A stretch of DNA of 64,000 nt from an uncultured Nocardioides sp. (GTDB taxonomy: Bacteria > Actinomycetota > Actinomycetes > Propionibacteriales > Nocardioidaceae): positions 186,001-250,000 of the forward strand of contig NZ_CANLDB010000005.1 in the NCBI RefSeq assembly GCF_947489365.1. The letters run 5' to 3'. Of this stretch, positions 50,675-59,087 are shown one piece after another. Both the position numbers and the translations under genes were made by a program. The notes beneath the pieces are model-generated. The model was not told where the DNA came from. It did not search any database and saw nothing but the letters and a program-made list of their open reading frames with translations. Position 1 is the stretch's first letter; each line of letters begins with the position of its first letter.

Positions 50675-50944
50675 ATGACCGAGTCCCCCGACGAGCGTGC
50701 GTGGCGACGGGACCGGCGGGCCGCCGTACGCCGCCACCACCCGGACGTGGGGGGCGACCCGGTGGCCCTGCAAGCCGCCCTGGCCGACGTCGACCGGCGG
50801 CACGGGCGCGGGCCCGCGACACCGACGGCACCGCGCCGGGTCATCGTCGTACGACGCTCGCCGCTGCGGCGGCTCGTGACCGGGGTGCGCCGGCGGATCC
50901 CCACCGGCTGGCCCGGGCACAGGACCGGCCGCGACCTCGACTGA
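50675..50944 (+). CDS. Small basic protein with J-domain-like HPD motif
   Basis: An 89-residue basic protein starting at ATG 50675 (MTESPDERAWRRDRRAAVRR). The segment RRAAVRRHHPDVGGDPVALQ carries the HPD tripeptide flanked as in J-domains, but only helix II and part of helix III are present. The C-terminal half is arginine- and proline-rich (RRVIVVRRSPLRRLV). It may be a mini J-domain co-chaperone or a degenerate remnant. It is divergent from the TetR gene and ends in a hairpin shared with the convergent secreted protein. Confidence 0.6.
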   Translation: MTESPDERAWRRDRRAAVRRHHPDVGGDPVALQAALADVDRRHGRGPATPTAPRRVIVVRRSPLRRLVTGVRRRIPTGWPGHRTGRDLD

Positions 50945-50954
50945 GATCGCGGCC
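50927..50954. terminator. 12-bp hairpin over a stop codon
   Basis: GGCCGCGACCTC (50927-50938) pairs with GAGATCGCGGCC (50943-50954) with one mismatch and a four-base loop. The stop codon of the J-domain-like gene (50942-50944) is in the loop/right arm. The convergent secreted protein ends at 50994. A bidirectional terminator is likely. Confidence 0.65.
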
Positions 50955-50993
50955 AGCCTGCCTGGCGCCGTGGGGGTCAGAGCGGGGGTCCGG

Positions 50994-53486
50994 TCACGGC
51001 GTCGGGTTCTCCTGGTTCGGCGGGAACCGCAGCGGCGGCAGCCCGGACAGCCCGGGCAGCACCGGCAGGTTGCCCACCTCGGGCGGGATCGGCAGACCCT
51101 CGGGCGGGCCCTCCCGCAGCGGCGCGAGCAGGTCGGGACGGGTCCCGTCGTCGGGCTCGCCGGCCGGCTCCTGGGTGGCCGGCAGGTTGCGGGTCTCGTC
51201 GCAGCCGAGCAGCGTCACCTCGAGCGGGGTGTCCGTGCGGGCCGTGACGTCCACGTCGCAGGTCACCCCGGCGCGCTCGACGTCCACGGTGATCGCGCGG
51301 ATGTTCGCCGCGGTGATCTCCAGCTCGTCGCGCACCGGCGTCGGGACGGTGGTGGTGTCCCGCTGCTCCAGCAGGTAGGGGTTCACCGGGGAGAAGGTCC
51401 CGGACTGCACGTCCGCCGAGGCGGCCGCCGGGGCGGTCGGGGCGTCGTCCACCCCGAGCCCGCGGCTCTCCACGTCGACCTGGCCCAGCGCCCGCTGGTC
51501 GGTCTCGATGTCGGAGACCCAGTAGGCGCGGTCACCGACGAGCCCGGCCTCCGGGTCGTCCATCATCGGGTTGCGGACGTACGACACGTGGTGCGGGTCC
51601 ACCGCGCGGGGCTCGTCGTCGAGGAACTCGGTCGCGAGGTCCCACATGCCGTTCTTGCACATCACCAGGTGCTCGGCGGCGGCGCCGACCCAGCTGACGA
51701 AGCGGTAGTCGTAGTGGCCCTGCGCGTAGAGGTCGGCGCGCTTGCGGGTGATGTTGTAGGGGATGAAGTCGTCGTTGACCCCGGCCCACTCCATCACCGG
51801 CTGGTTGCGCCGGCTCGGCAGCAGCGCGCTGATCTGCGAGCCCGGTTCGTGCTTGGTCAGCGTGTCGGCGGGCAGGCCGTCGGCGACGCCGTTGGCGCCG
51901 GGGAACGACGCCGCCAGGTCGAGGCCGTCGCAGATGAAGGCCTTGCTGAACACGTCGGGGAACTGCAGCGACAGCTTGTTGGCGCCGTACGCGCCGGAGG
52001 AGAAGCCACCGGCCGCGGTGCGCTCGACGTCCAGGTCGTAGTGACGCCGGGCGTCGGCCAGCGCCTCGAAGACGGTGGAGCCCGACTCGCCGTAGAACCA
52101 CTGGTCGTTCCCGCGGGCGTCGACGTCGATGACCATCGTCGGGTCGCCGGCCTCGTCGGCGAAGGAGCGGTACAGGTCGCGCGGTCCGGCGACGTCGTCC
52201 TCGGGCCGCAGGGCGTAGCCGTTGGTCCACACCAGCGACGGGTAGCCGGTCGCAGGCGCCTCCTGCTCGGGGACGTAGACCATGTAGCGCTGCATCCGGC
52301 CCGGCAGGTCCGGGACGCAGTCGTCGCGGCAGACCCAGCCGAACTGGAGGCTGGCGCCCTCGCTGCCCTCGCCGGTGCCGGTCTGCAGGCCGCCCTGCTG
52401 GGTGCCGGACCCGGCCGGCGGGCCGCCGGGGTCGCTGGGGAGTCGCCGGCCCTGGGCCTTCTCGGACTTCGTGGCGAAGACCCGGGTCATGTAGCCCGAG
52501 GTGGGGACGCCGCTCTCGTCGTCCTCGCCGGCGGCGAGCTTCGCGAAGTCGACCTCGGCGACGAAGTCGGTGAGGTCGCCACGGTTGATCGCGCGGCGCT
52601 GCAGGCCGTTGCGGTACGGCGCCTCGAAGGGCTCGTCGAAGCGGAAGGCCGAGTCGAAGAACACCGAGGGCGTGTCGTCGCCGACCTCGGCACCGCCGGG
52701 CTGGGTCTCGGTCGCGGTGGTGGTGGGCTCCAGGTAGCGGTCGGCCTCGGCGTCCCACAACCCGGCGGCGAGCCGGACGGGGACGTCGGTGCGCTCGCCC
52801 GGGTCGAAGGCGGAGTCGGGGACGACGATCTGGACCTGGCGGCGCTCGAGGTCCACGGTCACGTCGGCGGAGCCGAGGTCCTCGCGGGTCGCGGCGTCCG
52901 TGATGACCGAGCTCTCACCGTTGACCGTCACGTACGTCTCGGCGGGCATGACCGTGTTCGAGCCGAACGGCGCCTCGGAGCGCTCCTCGGCGTCGCCGAG
53001 CGCGAGGGTGAGGCCGGTGAGGTCGGGGTCGACCATCGTGTTCATCGTGACGCGGACGGCGGTGCCGCCGTCGACGGGCTGGATCCGGGCCTCGAGGATG
53101 TCCGCGGCGTTGCGCCGGTAGTCGGCGGCCTCGGGGTAGGTGTACCCGCGCAGCAGCGTGTCGTTGGGCCAGCGGTACTGCGGCCCGCCGCCCTCGTCGT
53201 CGTACACGCAGCCCTGGTGGACGTACTCGCCCGCCCGGTAGGCGCTGGTCATGCAGATCCCGATCGGGTCCGCGTCCCAGATGCCCGTGTTCTGCAGCTG
53301 GGGCGCGTCGACGGGCCCGGCGCGGAGGACGTCGGGCCCCGCGGGGCCGACCTCCTCGGGGGTGGGGGCGTCCTGGGCGAGAGCGCCGACGGGGGCGGCG
53401 GTGGCCGGCCCACCCGGGGCGGTCCCGAGGAGCCCGGCGGCCAGCACGGCGGCCAGCGCTCCGGTTCCGGGGCGACGGTGTCTCAT
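50994..53486 (-). CDS. Secreted alpha/beta-hydrolase-like protein
   Basis: An 830-residue exported protein, ATG 53486 (MRHRRPGTGALAAV). The signal peptide ends near GPATAAPVG. The C-terminal half has an alpha/beta hydrolase signature in GGFSSGAYGANKLS, with Ser in a G-x-S-x-G-like elbow. An upstream segment, VWTNGYALRPEDD, precedes an acidic strand. The N-terminal half is beta-rich (DLTGLTLALGD, DVTVDLERRQVQIVVP). The C-terminal 60 residues are Pro/Gly-rich (PPEGLPIPPEVGNLPVLPG) and may span the cell wall. An esterase or peptidase role is likely but unassigned. Confidence 0.75.
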   Translation of the reverse strand: MRHRRPGTGALAAVLAAGLLGTAPGGPATAAPVGALAQDAPTPEEVGPAGPDVLRAGPVDAPQLQNTGIWDADPIGICMTSAYRAGEYVHQGCVYDDEGGGPQYRWPNDTLLRGYTYPEAADYRRNAADILEARIQPVDGGTAVRVTMNTMVDPDLTGLTLALGDAEERSEAPFGSNTVMPAETYVTVNGESSVITDAATREDLGSADVTVDLERRQVQIVVPDSAFDPGERTDVPVRLAAGLWDAEADRYLEPTTTATETQPGGAEVGDDTPSVFFDSAFRFDEPFEAPYRNGLQRRAINRGDLTDFVAEVDFAKLAAGEDDESGVPTSGYMTRVFATKSEKAQGRRLPSDPGGPPAGSGTQQGGLQTGTGEGSEGASLQFGWVCRDDCVPDLPGRMQRYMVYVPEQEAPATGYPSLVWTNGYALRPEDDVAGPRDLYRSFADEAGDPTMVIDVDARGNDQWFYGESGSTVFEALADARRHYDLDVERTAAGGFSSGAYGANKLSLQFPDVFSKAFICDGLDLAASFPGANGVADGLPADTLTKHEPGSQISALLPSRRNQPVMEWAGVNDDFIPYNITRKRADLYAQGHYDYRFVSWVGAAAEHLVMCKNGMWDLATEFLDDEPRAVDPHHVSYVRNPMMDDPEAGLVGDRAYWVSDIETDQRALGQVDVESRGLGVDDAPTAPAAASADVQSGTFSPVNPYLLEQRDTTTVPTPVRDELEITAANIRAITVDVERAGVTCDVDVTARTDTPLEVTLLGCDETRNLPATQEPAGEPDDGTRPDLLAPLREGPPEGLPIPPEVGNLPVLPGLSGLPPLRFPPNQENPTP

Positions 53487-53618
53487 GAGGTCCTCCGCGC
53501 ACGACGGCTCCGGTCGCCCGCGCCCCGATGCGCGGGTCCTGAGAGGCCGGAGCCCCGTCGTGACGGATGCCACGCTAGATCCGACATGACACTTTGACAA
53601 TCGTGCACCGAAAAGTTG

Positions 53619-54434
53619 TTACACGTCGGGACTTTCGATCGACCGGCCGACGACGGCCGCGACGTGCTCGCGGGCGGGCGGGCCCAGGCGCCGGTGGACG
53701 TCGGCGAACAGGCGGTGCGCCTCCTCACCGGGCCAGCCGTCCGGGCGGACCTGCTCCGGCAGGCGGGGATCCAGGAACGGGAAGTGTCGGAAGGTCGCGA
53801 TGAGGTCGGTGCGGGCGACGAGGGCGTCGGCCCCGGTCAGGTCACCGGCGCGCCCCTCGAGGTCACGGTGCTGGGCCACGAAGGCGTCGTACTGGGTGGC
53901 GAGGTCGTCGAGGTCCCAGCACCGGCGGGCGAGGTCGCGGTCGTGCTCGAGCCCCCGCGAGCGGCAGCGCAGGACGTCGACCCGGTCGGTCCGCCGTACG
54001 GCGTCGAGGGCGTCGACCTCGGCGGTCCGCTCGCCCGGCGCGAGCCAGGTGGACGTGCTGAGGCTGCCGAACCCCAGCCACGCCAGGCGTTTGCGGAGCT
54101 CGTCGCGCTCGGCCCGCTCCGCCTCGGAGAGCTGGTAGATCACCATCGTCCACCCGCCGTCCCACGCGACGGCGGGTGGCGCGAAGATCCGCCGGCGGCC
54201 CTCGTCGAGGACGCCGAGCATCTCGTCGCTGAGCGTGTAGACGGTCTCCCGGCCCTCCCGGCGCGACGTGAACCACCCCTCGCGCCGCAGCCGCGACAGC
54301 GTCACCCGCACCGTCGCCGGCGCCACCCCGAAGTCACCGAGCAGGCTCGTGAGGTGCCCCAGGCGCACCTCGGCGTCGGTGTAGCGCAGGTAGTCCCCGA
54401 ACAGGTCCAGGATCAGCGAGCGGGGCGTGGCCAT
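53619..54434 (-). CDS. PaaX family transcriptional regulator
   Basis: A 271-residue regulator. The N-terminal winged helix reads PRSLILDLFGDYLRY, then APATVRVTLSRLRREGWFTS, the PaaX HTH. The PaaX-like and PaaX_C parts (LAWLGFGSLSTSTWLAP, YDAFVAQHRDLEGR) follow. Known PaaX proteins repress phenylacetate genes and bind aryl-CoA esters. Here it lies just downstream of a salicylate/gentisate operon on the same strand, separated from it by a repeat array. It could sense an aryl-CoA intermediate such as salicylyl-CoA. That link is inferred from position. Confidence 0.85.
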   Translation of the reverse strand: MATPRSLILDLFGDYLRYTDAEVRLGHLTSLLGDFGVAPATVRVTLSRLRREGWFTSRREGRETVYTLSDEMLGVLDEGRRRIFAPPAVAWDGGWTMVIYQLSEAERAERDELRKRLAWLGFGSLSTSTWLAPGERTAEVDALDAVRRTDRVDVLRCRSRGLEHDRDLARRCWDLDDLATQYDAFVAQHRDLEGRAGDLTGADALVARTDLIATFRHFPFLDPRLPEQVRPDGWPGEEAHRLFADVHRRLGPPAREHVAAVVGRSIESPDV

Positions 54435-54446
54435 CCCCCCATCCAA

Positions 54447-54746
54447 GCCGAGTCGGCCCGAACTCACGCCGCACAGCCGCCGAGTCGGCCCGAACGCACG
54501 CCGTACCAGCGCCGAGTCGGCCCGAACGCACGCCGCACGAGCGCCGAGTCGGCCCGAACGCACGCAGTACGAGCACCGGCAACCGGTGGTCGAGCAGCCG
54601 ACGAGCGCCGGCGAGTCCGCGTCGTCGAGACCCGTTCGGGCCGACTCGGCACCCCCAGGGCACACGTTCGGGCCGACTCGGCACCCCCAGGACACACGTT
54701 CGGGCCGACTCGGCGTCCCTGAGAGGTGCGTTCGGGCCGACTCGGC
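54447..54746. repeat. 32-nt-periodic 4+4 inverted array
   Basis: The 17-nt core GCCGAGTCGGCCCGAAC occurs at 54447, 54479, 54511 and 54543, then in reverse orientation at 54634, 54666, 54698 and 54730. Within each half the step is exactly 32 bases. The 15-base intervals are similar to each other within a half (for example GCACGCCGCACGAGC) but differ between halves. The core starts with the palindrome GCCGAGTCGGC. A dispersed 47-nt repeat sits in the centre (54585-54632). The array fills the gap between the maleylpyruvate isomerase and PaaX genes. Confidence 0.9.
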
Positions 54747-54749
54747 CTC

Positions 54750-55457
54750 CTACAGCCAGCGGGGGGCGGGGTCCTCGCCGGGGAGGGTGCCGCGGCCGGT
54801 GGCCCAGGCGACGGCGTCGGGCAGGGACGCCTTCACCACGCGCTGGGCGGACGACGGGTCGCCGACCTGGACGTCGTCCGCGACGACGGCGACCTCGATC
54901 GCGTCGCGGCGCGACCACATCCCGACGACGTCGCGGAGCAGCCGCTCGAGGACCGGCGCGGGAACGTCGCGCACGCGGGCGCCGGAGTCGAGGTCCACGG
55001 CGTGGAGCCACACCTCCCGCATCCGCATCCACACCGTCTCCGAGGCGGGGACCTCCCGGCCCTGGGCGGTGCGGACGGTCCACGACCACCGTTCGTCCGG
55101 CAGGTCCCGCCACCGGACGTCGAGGTCGATCGCGGCGTGCTCGGCGAGGTTGCGCAGGGCGATCGGGCGCAGCGAGGCGCCGTAGGCGATCTCCTCGTTT
55201 CGCACCTCGGGCGAGGCGTACATCGGGTTCTCGACCCCGGTCGCCGCCCACTCCACCAGGCGGGCGAGTGCCCGGGCGTTGTAGCCGACGTGCGCGACCA
55301 GCGCCGCCCGGCTCCAGCCGTCCAGCAGGCTGGGGCCGGCGAGGTCGTCGTCCGCTACGTGGAGCAGCGCCCGCCGGAAGTACGCCGTACCCAGACGCAC
55401 CGCCGCGAGGTCCGCGAGGACCCCGGGGTCGGTGGCCAGGTCGGAGCGCGCCGGCAT
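54750..55457 (-). CDS. Maleylpyruvate isomerase, mycothiol-type
   Basis: A 235-residue protein of the mycothiol-dependent maleylpyruvate isomerase family. It has the DinB-like N-terminus with metal histidine in ALVAHVGYNARALA and the E-x3-H pair in REVWLHAVDLDS. It converts maleylpyruvate to fumarylpyruvate, the middle step of gentisate breakdown. ATG 55457 overlaps the stop of the fumarylpyruvate hydrolase gene, so the two are coupled, and the operon ends here before the repeat array. Actinomycetes use mycothiol instead of glutathione for this step, which fits the host. Confidence 0.88.
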   Translation of the reverse strand: MPARSDLATDPGVLADLAAVRLGTAYFRRALLHVADDDLAGPSLLDGWSRAALVAHVGYNARALARLVEWAATGVENPMYASPEVRNEEIAYGASLRPIALRNLAEHAAIDLDVRWRDLPDERWSWTVRTAQGREVPASETVWMRMREVWLHAVDLDSGARVRDVPAPVLERLLRDVVGMWSRRDAIEVAVVADDVQVGDPSSAQRVVKASLPDAVAWATGRGTLPGEDPAPRWL

Positions 55458-56302
55458 CAGGCGGTGGTGTCGGCCGGGTCGGCGACGCAGCGGTTCCGCA
55501 GCTCGCCGAGCCCCTCGATCGCCGTCGTGACCTCGTTGCCGGGCACGAGGTAGCGCTGCGGGTCCCGCGCGTGCCCGACGCCGCCGGGGGTGCCGGTGAG
55601 GATCAGGTCCCCGGGGCGCAGCGTGATGATCGTCGAGGCGTACGCGACGAGCGCCTCGGGCCCGAAGACCAGGTCCGAGGTGGCGTGCTTCTGCATCGTC
55701 TCGCCGTCGACGGCGCAGGAGACGTCGGGTCCGGGCGACCAGGAGTCGGCGGTGACCAGGGCGGGCCCGACGGGCGTGGAGCGGTCCCACATCTTGCCCT
55801 GCAGCCACTCCTTGGTCCGGAACTGCCACGACCGCATGGAGACGTCGTTCGCGACCGTGTAGCCGGCGATCACGTCGGCGGCGTCGGCCTCCGACACGCG
55901 ACGGCACGTCTTCCCGATGACCACGACGAGCTCGGCCTCCCAGTCCAGGGCCTCCTCGTCGCCGACCGGCAGCGGCAGGTCGTCGTACGGGCCGGCCAGC
56001 GTGTCGGCGTACTTCGCGAAGAGCGTGGGGTGCTCGGGCAGGTCCCGGCCCATCTCGGTGATGTGGGAGGCGTAGTTCAGCCCCACGCACAGCACCTTGC
56101 TCGGGTTGGTGACGACCGGCGCGAGGTCGAGGGACCCCGCGTCGTGACGGGGCCCGTCGGCGGCCTCGGCGCGCTCGCGCCACTCCGGCACCGCCAGCAG
56201 GGCGCCGACGTCCGGGACGTCGAGGATCTCGCGGGCCGAGCCGTCGTCGTCCTGGCGGGCGGCGACGGTGCCGGCACCGGTACGGAGCGTGACGAGCCGC
56301 AT
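55457..56302 (-). CDS. Fumarylpyruvate hydrolase (FAH family)
   Basis: A 281-residue fumarylacetoacetate-hydrolase-fold enzyme. The metal site is spread over LDWEAELVVVIGK and the ligand ends in TIITLRPGDLILTGTPGGVG. The GLNYASHITEMG segment is typical of acylpyruvases. It would cleave fumarylpyruvate to fumarate and pyruvate as the last step of the gentisate route. The start ATG at 56302 coincides with the end of the gentisate dioxygenase gene, and its stop overlaps the isomerase start, so it is tightly coupled in the operon. Confidence 0.9.
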   Translation of the reverse strand: MRLVTLRTGAGTVAARQDDDGSAREILDVPDVGALLAVPEWRERAEAADGPRHDAGSLDLAPVVTNPSKVLCVGLNYASHITEMGRDLPEHPTLFAKYADTLAGPYDDLPLPVGDEEALDWEAELVVVIGKTCRRVSEADAADVIAGYTVANDVSMRSWQFRTKEWLQGKMWDRSTPVGPALVTADSWSPGPDVSCAVDGETMQKHATSDLVFGPEALVAYASTIITLRPGDLILTGTPGGVGHARDPQRYLVPGNEVTTAIEGLGELRNRCVADPADTTA

Positions 56303-57393
56303 CAGACCTCCTCGACGTGGGTGCGGTCGAGCGACAGCCGCTCGACGATGGGGCCGTCGCCGAACCCGAACAGGTCGACGCCGTCCTCGCTGGTCATGCC
56401 GAACGGCACCCAGGACGGCACGCAGAACATGTCGCCCCGCTCGACGTGCTGGCGCTCATCCCCGAGGAGCACCTCGGCGGCGCCGTCGAAGACCTGGAAC
56501 ACCTGCGACCCCGACGTACGACGGGTGCGCGTCGTGGTGCCCGCGCGCAGGCGGTGGAACTCGGCGCGGATCGTCGGCATGACGTCACCGCCGGTGGTCG
56601 GGTTCACGTACCGGATCGCGGCGTGGCCCTGCTCGACGGTGGCCGGGAAGCCGGCCTCCTCGAGCTCGAGCTGCTCGGCGAGCGCAGCGTCCGTGTGCTC
56701 CCACCGGTAGGCGCCGATCGGCGAGGCGGCGGTGTCCTCGAGCTGCGACAGCGGCCGCAGGCCGGGGTGGCCCCACAGCTTCTCCGAGCGGGAGCGGTCC
56801 GGGGTGGACTCGTCGGTGACCCGGTCGGAGCCGAACTCGAAGAACCCGGTGTCGGTGTAGTGCACGAACGGGATGTCGAGACCGTCGATCCACGCCATCG
56901 GCTGGTCGGTCTCGTTGTGGTGGCCGTGGAAGTACCAGCCCGGGGTGAGCAGGAAGTCGCCGCGGCGCATCGCGACCGGGTCGCCGTTCACGACCGTCCA
57001 CACGCCCTCGCCCTCGACCACGAACCGGAAGGCGTTCTGGGTGTGCCGGTGCTCGGGCGCGACCTCGTGACCGCCGAGGTACTGGATCGCCGCCCACAGC
57101 GTCGGCGTGATGTACGGGCGACCACCGAGGCCGGGGTTGGCCAGCGCGATCGCGCGGCGCTCGCCGCCGCGACCGACGGGGATGAGGTCCCCGGCGCGCT
57201 CGGCGAGCGGCAGCAGGGTGTCCCAGCGCCACACGTGCGGCACGGCCCGCGGCTCGGGGCTCATCGGCATCAGGCCCTCGCGCTCGGTCCAGAGCGGGAC
57301 GAGGTTCTCCGCGTCGAAGTCCTTGTAGAGGACCTCGATCTGCGCGGCCTCCTCCTCGGTGGGCGGCGGGGCGGTCATGTTGTTGCCGGTCAT
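56302..57393 (-). CDS. Gentisate 1,2-dioxygenase
   Basis: A 363-residue bicupin. The first cupin carries the metal ligands in GGHEVAPEHRHTQNAFRFVV, followed by GDFLLTPGWYFHGHHNETD. The second cupin spans about residues 255-345 (SQVFQVFDGAAEVLLG). The pattern matches gentisate 1,2-dioxygenases, which open the ring of gentisate to maleylpyruvate using Fe(II). The start is ATG 57393, two bases from the AMP-ligase stop. It is central to the operon with hydrolase and isomerase genes directly downstream. Confidence 0.93.
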   Translation of the reverse strand: MTGNNMTAPPPTEEEAAQIEVLYKDFDAENLVPLWTEREGLMPMSPEPRAVPHVWRWDTLLPLAERAGDLIPVGRGGERRAIALANPGLGGRPYITPTLWAAIQYLGGHEVAPEHRHTQNAFRFVVEGEGVWTVVNGDPVAMRRGDFLLTPGWYFHGHHNETDQPMAWIDGLDIPFVHYTDTGFFEFGSDRVTDESTPDRSRSEKLWGHPGLRPLSQLEDTAASPIGAYRWEHTDAALAEQLELEEAGFPATVEQGHAAIRYVNPTTGGDVMPTIRAEFHRLRAGTTTRTRRTSGSQVFQVFDGAAEVLLGDERQHVERGDMFCVPSWVPFGMTSEDGVDLFGFGDGPIVERLSLDRTHVEEV

Positions 57394-57394
57394 C

Positions 57395-59077
57395 TCAGCT
57401 CCCTGCGGTGGTGAGGGTCAGGCGCTCGCGGAGCGCCTTCTTGTCGATCTTGCCGACCTTGGTCATGGGCAGTGCGGTGACGAGCTCGAGCCGCTCGGGC
57501 CACTTGTACGCCGCGACGCCCGAGGCGCCGAAGTGGTCGCGGATCGCCTCCAGGGTGACCTCGCGGCCCGCCTTCGGGACGACGTACACGCACAGTCGCT
57601 CGCCGAGCCGCTCGTCGGGCATCGAGACGGCGGCGACCATGTCGGCGGCCTCCATCGTGTAGACGAGCGTCTCGACCTCCTCGGCGGAGATCTTCTCCCC
57701 GCCGCGGTTGATCATGTCCTTGTCGCGGCCCTGGACGACGAGGTTGCCGTCGGGGCGGCGGACGACGACGTCGCCGGAGGCGTACCAGCCGTCGTCGACG
57801 AACGCCCGCGCGTTGTGGTCCGGGGCGCGGTAGTAACCACGCGGTGTGTACGGCCCGCGGGTGACGATCGAGCCGGGCTGCCCGTCCGGGAGGTCGTTGC
57901 CGAGCGGGTCGAGGATCCGGACCTCGTCGGCCTCGTGGACCGGCCGGCCCTGCGTCGAGCAGATGGCCTCGTCGGGATCTTCGAGGCGGGTGGTGTTGAT
58001 CAGGCCCTCGGCCATGCCGAACACCTGCTGCAGCGTGCAGCCGAGCACGGGCCCGATCCGCGCGGCGTACGCGTCGGGCAGGCGGGAGCCCCCGACCTGG
58101 AGCACCCGCAGCGTCGACAGGTCGTGGACGCCGGGGTTCGCCTGGCGGTGCTCGACCCACGCCTGGGCGACGGCGGGGACGGCGGCCGACACGGTGACGC
58201 CCTCGGCCTCGATCGTGGCGAGGCTGCGCTCGGGCGCCGGGCTGGGCAGCATGACGACCCGCCCACCGACCAGCAGCGCGCCCAGCACGCCGGGGCAGGC
58301 CAGCGGGAAGTTGTGGGACGCCGGCAGCGTGCCGAGGTAGACGTCGTCCGACCCGAGGTCGCAGGTCGCGGCGGTGGCGCGGACGTTGCACGCGTAGTCG
58401 TCGTGCGTGCGGGTGATCAGCTTCGGCAGGCCGGTGGTGCCGCCGGAGATGAGGAAGCACGCCGGGGAACCGGGGTCGGGGTCGAGGGCGTCGACCGCCT
58501 CCCGCGTCGTACGGCGGTCCGCGTCGTCGGCGGGTGCCTCGAGCAGGGCCGCCAGGTCGACCGCGCCGCCGGTCGGCTCGCCGAGCACGAGGACGTGCTC
58601 CAGGTCGGGCAGGTCGGCGGCGAGCTCGTGGGCCAGGGCCTGGTGGTCGAAGTCGCGCAGGACCCCGGGGACGGCGACCGCCCGCGCCTCCGACAGCGCG
58701 GCGAGGTGCTCGAGCTCGTGGCGGCGGTGGGCGGGCAGCGCCATCACCGGGATCACCCCGGAGCGGAAGCAGGCGAGGGTGAGGACGACGAACTCCCAGC
58801 CGTTCGGCAGCTGCACGAGCAGCCGGTCGTCGGGCTCGAGACCGAGGTCGAGCAGCCGCAGCGCCGCCGCGTCGGCCCGGGCGACCATCTCGCCGTAGGT
58901 CATCCGGGTCGCGGGCTCGACGGCGGAGTCCACGAGGGCGACCTCGTCGGCGCGGGCGTCGGCGACCTCCCAGAGCAGGTCGCCGAGGGTGCGACCGAGC
59001 CAGTAGCCGGCCTCGCGGTAGCCGGCGGCCACCTCGGTCGGCCACGGCACGACGCCGTCGCGGGTGTGGTGCGGCAC
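57395..59077 (-). CDS. Aryl-acid AMP ligase, probable salicylate-activating
   Basis: A 560-residue ANL-superfamily adenylating enzyme, GTG start at 59077 (MPHHTRDGVV). Core motifs: ISGGTTGLPKLITRTH (A3), FGMAEGLINTTRL (A5), YASGDVVVRRPDGNLVVQGR (A7/A8) and the C-terminal catalytic lysine in MTKVGKIDKKAL. The A5 and asparagine-containing pocket resemble 2,3-dihydroxybenzoate/salicylate AMP ligases. Next to gentisate dioxygenase it would activate salicylate in a pathway like the Streptomyces sdg system. Whether it also attaches CoA is not clear from the sequence. Confidence 0.85.
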   Translation of the reverse strand: MPHHTRDGVVPWPTEVAAGYREAGYWLGRTLGDLLWEVADARADEVALVDSAVEPATRMTYGEMVARADAAALRLLDLGLEPDDRLLVQLPNGWEFVVLTLACFRSGVIPVMALPAHRRHELEHLAALSEARAVAVPGVLRDFDHQALAHELAADLPDLEHVLVLGEPTGGAVDLAALLEAPADDADRRTTREAVDALDPDPGSPACFLISGGTTGLPKLITRTHDDYACNVRATAATCDLGSDDVYLGTLPASHNFPLACPGVLGALLVGGRVVMLPSPAPERSLATIEAEGVTVSAAVPAVAQAWVEHRQANPGVHDLSTLRVLQVGGSRLPDAYAARIGPVLGCTLQQVFGMAEGLINTTRLEDPDEAICSTQGRPVHEADEVRILDPLGNDLPDGQPGSIVTRGPYTPRGYYRAPDHNARAFVDDGWYASGDVVVRRPDGNLVVQGRDKDMINRGGEKISAEEVETLVYTMEAADMVAAVSMPDERLGERLCVYVVPKAGREVTLEAIRDHFGASGVAAYKWPERLELVTALPMTKVGKIDKKALRERLTLTTAGS

Positions 59078-59087
59078 GTCTACTCCT

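Noticed and set aside
54447..54746. CRISPR-like array
   Set aside because: Repeat period is regular, but the intervals between cores are similar to each other instead of unique spacers, the repeats reverse orientation halfway, the core is only 17 nt, and no cas genes are present.
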